From Ardenticatenaceae bacterium (lineage in GTDB: Bacteria > Chloroflexota > Anaerolineae > Promineifilales > Promineifilaceae), in contig WYBM01000086.1 of NCBI GenBank assembly GCA_011525915.1, forward strand, positions 1-35,710: a DNA stretch of 35,710 nucleotides, in the 5' to 3' direction. The notes under the pieces are model-generated. The model saw only the letters and a program-made list of their open reading frames with translations. It did no database searches and was not told where the DNA came from. Of this stretch, positions 30,844 to 35,710 are shown piece after piece. The position numbers and the translations under genes are program-made. The stretch's first letter is position 1. Each line of letters starts with the position of its first letter.

Positions 30844-31868
30844 CCCTGCGTGTCAGCATTGTCGGCGGCTCTGGCTACGTGGGTGGCGAACTACTGCGGC
30901 TGCTGCTGGGCCATCCTCAGGTGACGGTGGCCCAGGTTACGTCGCAGCGCCACGCCGACCGGTTTATACATGGCATACACCCCAACCTGCGTGGTGTTAC
31001 TAAAATGAAATTTAGCCCCCTGGAAGCGTTAGAACCGTGTGATGTGCTGTTCCTGGCGCTGCCCCACGGCCGTGCCGCCGCCCAGATCGAACAGTTTGCC
31101 AGGTTAGCGGAACGTATCATTGACCTGTCTGCCGACTTCCGGCTGCAGGATGCCGGGCAGTACACAAGGTGGTATGGGCAGCCCCATCCCGCCCCTGGCC
31201 GGTTAGCGAATTTTGTGTACGGCTTGCCAGAACTACAACGAGAGCGCTTACGGACGGCACGGTTTGTCAGCGGTGTGGGTTGTAATGCCACTGCGGCCAC
31301 GCTGGCGCTGGCCCCCCTGGCCAACGCCGGGCTGATCGAACGGGTCGTGGTAGACGTAAAGGTTGGTTCGTCAGAAGGGGGCGCCGGGTTCAGCCTGGCC
31401 AGCCACCACCCAGAGCGCAGTAGGGCGGTGCGCTCGTTTGCCCCTACCGGTCACCGCCACCAGGCAGAAATTTTGCAGGCGCTGGGCGAACTTGACCTGC
31501 ACTTTTCGGCCACGGCCGTGGAACTGGTACGCGGTGTATTGTGTACGGCACATGTCTTTCTAAACCAGGCCGTGGATGAAAAAGCGGTGTGGAAGCTGTA
31601 CCGGGAAGCCTACAGCCACGAGCCATTTATCCGTCTGGTAAATGACCGCAAAGGCGTTTACCGCTACCCAGAACCTAAAATCCTGGCGGGCACAAACTGG
31701 TGTGATATTGGCTTTGCCCGCGATGAGCAAAGTCACCGGTTGGTGGTCATCAGCGCCCTTGACAATTTGATGAAAGGGGCGGCGGGCACGGCCGTGCAAT
31801 GCCTGAACGTGATGATGGGCTGGCCGGAGAAAACAGGACTGGAATTTGTGGGGCTGCACCCCATTTAA
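30840..31868 (+). CDS. lysY: LysY, LysW-aminoadipyl phosphate reductase (ArgC-like)
   Basis: 342 residues, ArgC family. The NADP-binding loop is GGSGYVGGELLRLLLGHP (9-26). The catalytic Cys is in SGVGCNATAATLAL (Cys148). The C-terminal motif NLMKGAAGTAVQCLNVM is typical. It reduces LysW-gamma-aminoadipyl phosphate to the semialdehyde. I use the ATG at 30840, which overlaps the lysX stop (ATGA) and matches family N-termini; an upstream in-frame start at 30774 would add non-family residues inside lysX. The operon context assigns it to lysine, although ArgC activity for arginine cannot be excluded. Confidence 0.95.
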   Translation: MTLRVSIVGGSGYVGGELLRLLLGHPQVTVAQVTSQRHADRFIHGIHPNLRGVTKMKFSPLEALEPCDVLFLALPHGRAAAQIEQFARLAERIIDLSADFRLQDAGQYTRWYGQPHPAPGRLANFVYGLPELQRERLRTARFVSGVGCNATAATLALAPLANAGLIERVVVDVKVGSSEGGAGFSLASHHPERSRAVRSFAPTGHRHQAEILQALGELDLHFSATAVELVRGVLCTAHVFLNQAVDEKAVWKLYREAYSHEPFIRLVNDRKGVYRYPEPKILAGTNWCDIGFARDEQSHRLVVISALDNLMKGAAGTAVQCLNVMMGWPEKTGLEFVGLHPI

Positions 31869-31953
31869 CGCAGGGACCAGGCCGCTGCATAGGACGGCGT
31901 CTTGCCAGAGCGGTGAATTCCCACTGCCTGGCCCTTGCAAATGAGGAAACGAG
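31869..31953 (+). other. Structured lysY-lysZ spacer
   Basis: The only long gap inside the lys operon (85 bp). GCAGGGACCAGGC (31870-31882) can pair with GCCTGGCCCTTGC (31926-31938): 12 of 13 positions, one wobble. An inner CCGCT/AGCGG pairing is also possible. It may be an RNA-processing or translation-control element for lysZ; no U-tract follows. Confidence 0.4.
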
Positions 31954-32766
31954 ATGATTGTGATCAAAGTAGGTGGCAGTGAGGGCATTGAGTATGAAGC
32001 CGTGTGCGCCGATATAGCCCAGCTAGTGGCCGAAGGGCAGCAGGTGGTGCTGGTGCATGGTGGATCACACCTGACAAACCAGGTGGCCACGGCGTTGGGA
32101 CACCCCCCCCAGTTTGTCACCTCCCCTTCTGGGTATACCAGTCGGTTGACGGACCGGGCAACACTGGAAATTTTTGAGATGGTGTACTGCGGCCAGGTGA
32201 ATAAGAATATTGTGGAACGGTTGCAGCGGCACAATGTCAATGCGGTAGGGCTCAGCGGGCTGGACGGGCGCCTCTGGCAGGGGGCACGCAAACAGGCCAT
32301 CAAAGTCGTGGAAAACGGCCGTACCCGCATCATTCGTGATAACCTGACGGGCAAAGTGGAACAGGTGAACACAACTCTGCTGTGGGGGCTTCTGCACAGC
32401 GGCTTTGTGCCTGTGCTCACCCCACCAGCCCTCAGCTATGAGGGGGAAGCGATGAACGTAGATGGTGACCGGGCCGCCGCCGCCACGGCCGTGGCTCTGG
32501 ACGCAGCCGAACTGCTCATCCTCTCCAATGTGCCCGGTGTGCTGCGTCATTTTCCTGATGAATCATCACTCATTCCCTTTGTAGCCGCGGCAGAGATTGA
32601 CCACGTGGCCCAAACGTACACCCAGGGACGTATGCGCATCAAGCTGTTGGGCGCCCAAGAGGCCCTGCATGGCGGGGTGCACCGTGTCATCCTGGGAGAT
32701 GCCCGCGGCGAGCAGCCGGTATTAAAGGCGTTAGATGGTCAGGGAACGGTCATCGCTCATCCCTAA
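31954..32766 (+). CDS. lysZ: LysZ, LysW-aminoadipate kinase (ArgB-like)
   Basis: 270 residues, amino-acid-kinase fold. The N-terminal MIVIKVGGSEG (Lys5, phosphate binding), VVLVHGGS (31-38) and, in the second half, EAMNVDGDRAAAATAVAL plus LLILSNVPGVL are the N-acetylglutamate-kinase-type motifs. It phosphorylates the free carboxylate of LysW-bound aminoadipate. GAGGAAACGAG precedes the ATG. It is separated from lysY by an 85-bp spacer capable of folding, and its TAA stop overlaps the lysJ ATG by one base (TAATG). Confidence 0.94.
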   Translation: MIVIKVGGSEGIEYEAVCADIAQLVAEGQQVVLVHGGSHLTNQVATALGHPPQFVTSPSGYTSRLTDRATLEIFEMVYCGQVNKNIVERLQRHNVNAVGLSGLDGRLWQGARKQAIKVVENGRTRIIRDNLTGKVEQVNTTLLWGLLHSGFVPVLTPPALSYEGEAMNVDGDRAAAATAVALDAAELLILSNVPGVLRHFPDESSLIPFVAAAEIDHVAQTYTQGRMRIKLLGAQEALHGGVHRVILGDARGEQPVLKALDGQGTVIAHP

Positions 32767-33968
32767 TGATATTGGCAGACTGGCTGCCAATGAAGACAAA
32801 ATTTATGGACACGATCACACTTGAAAATACGTTCAGCAGCGGCGTCTATGGTAAACGAGAGATAACCATTGTGCGCGGGCAGGGAAGCACGGTATGGGAC
32901 GCCGACGGCCGTGCCTATATTGACTGTGCGGCGGGCACGGCCGTGGCCAATGTAGGACACTGCCATCCCACCGTCGTGGCCGCCATTACACGGCAGGCGC
33001 AAACACTTATCACCTGTCAAGAGATGTTTTACAACGACCAGCGCGCCACCTTTCAGGCACGCCTGGCCGCCATACTACCCGGCGACCTGGATCGTATCTT
33101 CCTATGTAATTCTGGCACAGAAGCGGTGGAAGCAGCGTTAAAGTTTGCCCGGTTGAGCACCGGCCGCCCGGAGATTGTGGCCGCGATGCGCGGCTTTCAC
33201 GGCCGTACCCTGGGGTCTCTTTCTGCCACGCATAAAAAAGAGTATCGTCAGCCGTTCCAACCATTGGTCCCTGGCTTTAGCCACGTGCCTTTTGGCAATC
33301 TGGCACAGTTGGAAGCCACAGTAACCGGTCAGACGGCAGCCATTCTCCTGGAAATTGTGCAGGGGGAAGGCGGCGTGCGCCTGGCCGACCCCGGCTATTT
33401 TCAGGCGGTGCGGCGGTTATGTGATGAACGTGGTGCACTGCTGATTGTGGACGAGGTGCAAACGGGTTACGGCCGTACCGGGCGTATGTTTGCCTGCGAA
33501 CACATGGGGATCGTGCCTGATCTGCTGTGCCTGGGCAAAGCGATGGGCGGCGGCCTGCCGCTGGGCGCGGTAGGCATTGGCGCTGGTGTGCAGCACCTGA
33601 CGCCCGGGGTGCATGGCTCAACCTTTGGGGGGAATCCGTTGGTGTGTGCGGCGGCCAATGCGGTGTTGGATGTATTTGCGGCTGAAAGGCTAGACGGCCG
33701 TGCCGCCGACATGGGCAGCTACCTGATGGCACGGCTGCAAGACATCCATTCGCCCCTGGTGCGGGAGGTACGTGGCCTGGGCCTCATGGTGGGCCTGGAG
33801 CTAAAAACGCGTGCGATGGCGATAGTGCGCGGCTTGATGGCCCATGGCATTCTCACATTAACCGCCGGAGCTACGGTGCTGCGTTTGGTGCCACCGCTGG
33901 TGATCACCAAAGCGGAAATTGATACTGTGGTTCAGGCGATGGCCAAAGTTTTAAAGGAAATGTTGTAA
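32766..33968 (+). CDS. lysJ: LysJ, LysW-aminoadipate semialdehyde aminotransferase (ArgD-like)
   Basis: 400 residues, class III PLP aminotransferase. SGVYGKREITIVRGQGSTVW is near the start; CNSGTEAVEAALKFAR binds the cofactor phosphate. MRGFHGRTLGSLS, the Asp of LLIVDEVQTGYGRTG and the Schiff-base Lys in LCLGKAMGGG (Lys258 with this start) are all present. It transfers an amino group from glutamate to the LysW-bound semialdehyde, giving LysW-lysine. The ATG at 32766 overlaps the lysZ stop; internal ATGs at 32790 and 32805 are also possible and would better match the usual length. Very close to acetylornithine aminotransferase, so it could also serve arginine. Confidence 0.94.
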   Translation: MILADWLPMKTKFMDTITLENTFSSGVYGKREITIVRGQGSTVWDADGRAYIDCAAGTAVANVGHCHPTVVAAITRQAQTLITCQEMFYNDQRATFQARLAAILPGDLDRIFLCNSGTEAVEAALKFARLSTGRPEIVAAMRGFHGRTLGSLSATHKKEYRQPFQPLVPGFSHVPFGNLAQLEATVTGQTAAILLEIVQGEGGVRLADPGYFQAVRRLCDERGALLIVDEVQTGYGRTGRMFACEHMGIVPDLLCLGKAMGGGLPLGAVGIGAGVQHLTPGVHGSTFGGNPLVCAAANAVLDVFAAERLDGRAADMGSYLMARLQDIHSPLVREVRGLGLMVGLELKTRAMAIVRGLMAHGILTLTAGATVLRLVPPLVITKAEIDTVVQAMAKVLKEML

Positions 33969-35069
33969 ATGGTGATGGTTGACCCTACCTTATTTTTGAA
34001 AGATTTCGTGGCCATCCCCAGTTTATCTGGGGAGGAAACGGCCGTGGCCCACTACCTTGTTTCCCACATGACAGCCCTGGGCCTGCACGCCCACATCGAC
34101 GACGTAGGGAACGCTATCGGGGTGCGTGAATGCCCGGATGCCGACGGCCGACTCACTCACGACATTGTCTTGTTGGGCCACATGGATACCGTACCGGGGA
34201 ATATTCCGGTGCGGATTGAGAAGGGACGACTGTACGGCCGTGGCAGCGTAGACGCCAAAGGACCGCTGGCAGCGTTTGTGCTGGCAGCGGCCCAGGCCAC
34301 TTTGCCACCGGGGAGCCGCGTTGTGGTCATTGGCGCTGTGGAAGAGGAAGCGGCCACCTCTAAAGGGGCCCGCCATGTGGTTAACCATTACCGGCCGGAC
34401 TGGTGCATCATCGGCGAACCGAGTGGTGCAGACGGCATCACTCTCGGCTACAAAGGGCGCCTTCTGGTGGACTACATCCATTGCCAGCCAATGAGCCATA
34501 CGGCCGGGCCAGACCGCGGCGTGGCTGAGATGGGCATTGCCTGGGTCAACCAGGTGATGACCGCCATTGACCAGTTTAACCAGGGACGCGGCCGTTTGTT
34601 TGACCGGCTGCTGCCGGCTATTCGGCACATCCACACCAGCAGTGATGGGCTGACCAACAGCATAGAGATCAAGTTAGGGATTCGCTTGCCACCCGATTTT
34701 GATGCGGCAGCGTTTGAAGAGCAGGTGCAGGCGTGGGCTGGGGCGGCCCAGGTACATTTCTATGGGCATGAAGCGGCTTTTTACAACGGCCGTGCCACCT
34801 CCCTGGCCCAAACCTTCAACCGTGTCCTGCAGCAGAATGGAGTACAGCCTCGTTTTAAACACAAAACCGGCACTTCCGATATGAACGTCGTTGGCCCAGC
34901 CTGGCGCTGTCCCATGGTGGCATATGGCCCCGGCGACAGTCGTTTAGACCATACACCAGAGGAACATCTGGTGATTGATGAGTATTTGCAAGCGATTCAG
35001 ATTCTAAAATCAGTATTGGAGATGGGGAGCATTAGTAATCGCTTATCCCCACTCTCACATCACACCTGA
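33969..35069 (+). CDS. lysK: LysK, LysW-lysine hydrolase (M20 peptidase)
   Basis: 366 residues, M20/ArgE-DapE metallopeptidase. The metal ligands are in LLGHMDTVPG (His71, Asp73 nearby) and GRGSVDAKGPLAAF (Asp95). The catalytic and bridging acids are in AVEEEAATSKGARH (Glu125/Glu126). It cuts lysine off the C-terminal Glu of LysW, the last step of the pathway, regenerating the carrier. It begins on the base right after the lysJ stop. The final 15 residues (after LEMGS) are low in similarity to the family and probably dispensable. Homocitrate synthase starts 11 bp later. Confidence 0.94.
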   Translation: MVMVDPTLFLKDFVAIPSLSGEETAVAHYLVSHMTALGLHAHIDDVGNAIGVRECPDADGRLTHDIVLLGHMDTVPGNIPVRIEKGRLYGRGSVDAKGPLAAFVLAAAQATLPPGSRVVVIGAVEEEAATSKGARHVVNHYRPDWCIIGEPSGADGITLGYKGRLLVDYIHCQPMSHTAGPDRGVAEMGIAWVNQVMTAIDQFNQGRGRLFDRLLPAIRHIHTSSDGLTNSIEIKLGIRLPPDFDAAAFEEQVQAWAGAAQVHFYGHEAAFYNGRATSLAQTFNRVLQQNGVQPRFKHKTGTSDMNVVGPAWRCPMVAYGPGDSRLDHTPEEHLVIDEYLQAIQILKSVLEMGSISNRLSPLSHHT

Positions 35070-35080
35070 AGGGACATATC

Positions 35081-35710
35081 ATGAGCCTGACCAACTTTTA
35101 CATCATTGAATCCACCTTGCGCGAGGGGGAACAGTTTGTAAATGCCTTCTTTTCCACCGCCGAGAAGATTCAGATAGCCACGCTGCTAGATGCGTTTGGC
35201 GTGGAATACCTGGAACTGACATCGCCGCTGGCCTCACCAGAGAGCTACAACGACTGCGTGACCATCGCTAAGCTGGGGCTGAATGCCAAAATACTAACAC
35301 ACACCCGCTGCAATCTGGAAGATGCCAAAAAAGCAGTAGACACCGGCGTCAATGGCGTGGATGTGGTCATTGGCACGTCTTCTTATTTGCGCGAATTCAG
35401 TCACGGTAAAACCATAGAACAGATTTTGGAGCTGGCCCAAGAAGTTGTTGTCTACCTGCTTAGCCAGGGGGTAGAAACCCGCTTCAGCACGGAAGACAGC
35501 CTGCGTAGTGACGTAGCCGATATTGTGCGCGTTTACCGCGCAGTCAGTGACCTGGGGGTGCATCGGGTGGGCATCGCCGATACGGTAGGTGTGGGCACAC
35601 CCCGCCAGATTTATGAGTTGGTCTCGCGGCTGCGACAGGAGCTAACCTGCGACATTGAATTTCACGGCCATAATGACGCCGGCTGTGCTATTGCCAACGC
35701 CTATGCGGCG
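35081..35710 (+). CDS. lysS: Homocitrate synthase, N-terminal part (cut by window end)
   Basis: 210 residues are visible and the frame is open at the window edge. The DRE-TIM metallolyase motif appears as IESTLREGEQF (9-19), with the acceptor region HGHNDAGCAIAN near the end. These are typical of homocitrate and isopropylmalate synthases; the E in place of D in the first motif (ESTLREG) is the homocitrate-synthase form. The enzyme condenses acetyl-CoA and 2-oxoglutarate, the first step of the aminoadipate route, and is usually feedback-inhibited by lysine. AAGGG precedes the ATG by about 9 bp. The other early genes (homoaconitase, homoisocitrate dehydrogenase) would be expected downstream. 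Confidence 0.92.
   Translation, partial: MSLTNFYIIESTLREGEQFVNAFFSTAEKIQIATLLDAFGVEYLELTSPLASPESYNDCVTIAKLGLNAKILTHTRCNLEDAKKAVDTGVNGVDVVIGTSSYLREFSHGKTIEQILELAQEVVVYLLSQGVETRFSTEDSLRSDVADIVRVYRAVSDLGVHRVGIADTVGVGTPRQIYELVSRLRQELTCDIEFHGHNDAGCAIANAYAA

Overview
The window looks like chromosome of a member of the phylum Chloroflexota (Anaerolineae/Ardenticatenia-like). This is inferred, not proven. It rests on a LysW-dependent lysine cluster, a very large BTAD/AAA/TPR regulator, secreted proteins ending in a short IYLP-type C-terminus, a Thr/Pro-rich stalk protein, and moderately high GC. No rRNA, tRNA, phage, transposase or CRISPR array is visible. Genes are dense and mostly in short operons. 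The octamer ACGGCCGT is scattered over the whole window, about 70 copies by eye.

Layout. 1-5840 (+): tail of a secreted protein, a terminator, a YdcZ-type transporter, a CorA-type channel, an orphan sensor histidine kinase and an anchored Thr/Pro-rich protein. 5872-7182 (-): an MFS transporter. 7325-8736 (+): a small cupin gene between 69-bp near-identical inverted repeats, then a PhzF-family protein. 8742-13284: a lactate/glycolate oxidation locus, with a GlcD-type flavoprotein divergent from lutA-lutB-lutC. 13361-15441 (-): two exported proteins and a small conserved protein. 15516-19115 (-): a 1199-residue regulator. 19145-20095 (-): an agmatinase-family ureohydrolase. 20166-26461 (-): a sulfate-assimilation operon, read from 26461 downwards: siroheme sulfite reductase with an extra C-terminal domain, an unknown protein, a TrpD-like protein, SUMT, APS/PAPS reductase and precorrin-2 dehydrogenase. 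SUMT and the dehydrogenase supply siroheme for the reductase; CysH supplies its sulfite. 27245-29269 (+): a three-part fusion of ECF sigma factor, ankyrin repeats and a degenerate F1-ATPase beta-like domain. 29339-35710 (+): lysW-lysX-lysY-lysZ-lysJ-lysK and the start of homocitrate synthase, i.e. the alpha-aminoadipate route in which the intermediate is carried on the C-terminal Glu of LysW.

The most interesting signal is the roughly 370-bp leader in front of lysW. It holds a promoter and then two successive short ORFs very rich in lysine codons (4 Lys in 23 residues; 6 Lys in 29). Each is followed by an intrinsic terminator and a candidate competing antiterminator pairing. This reads as a tandem (double) ribosome-mediated attenuator that senses charged tRNA-Lys. 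Other strong leads are the sigma/ankyrin/F1-beta chimera just upstream, the HIP1-like ACGGCCGT octamer, the inverted-repeat-flanked cupin cassette, and a heptanucleotide CAGTNNN repeat family in the intergenic regions.
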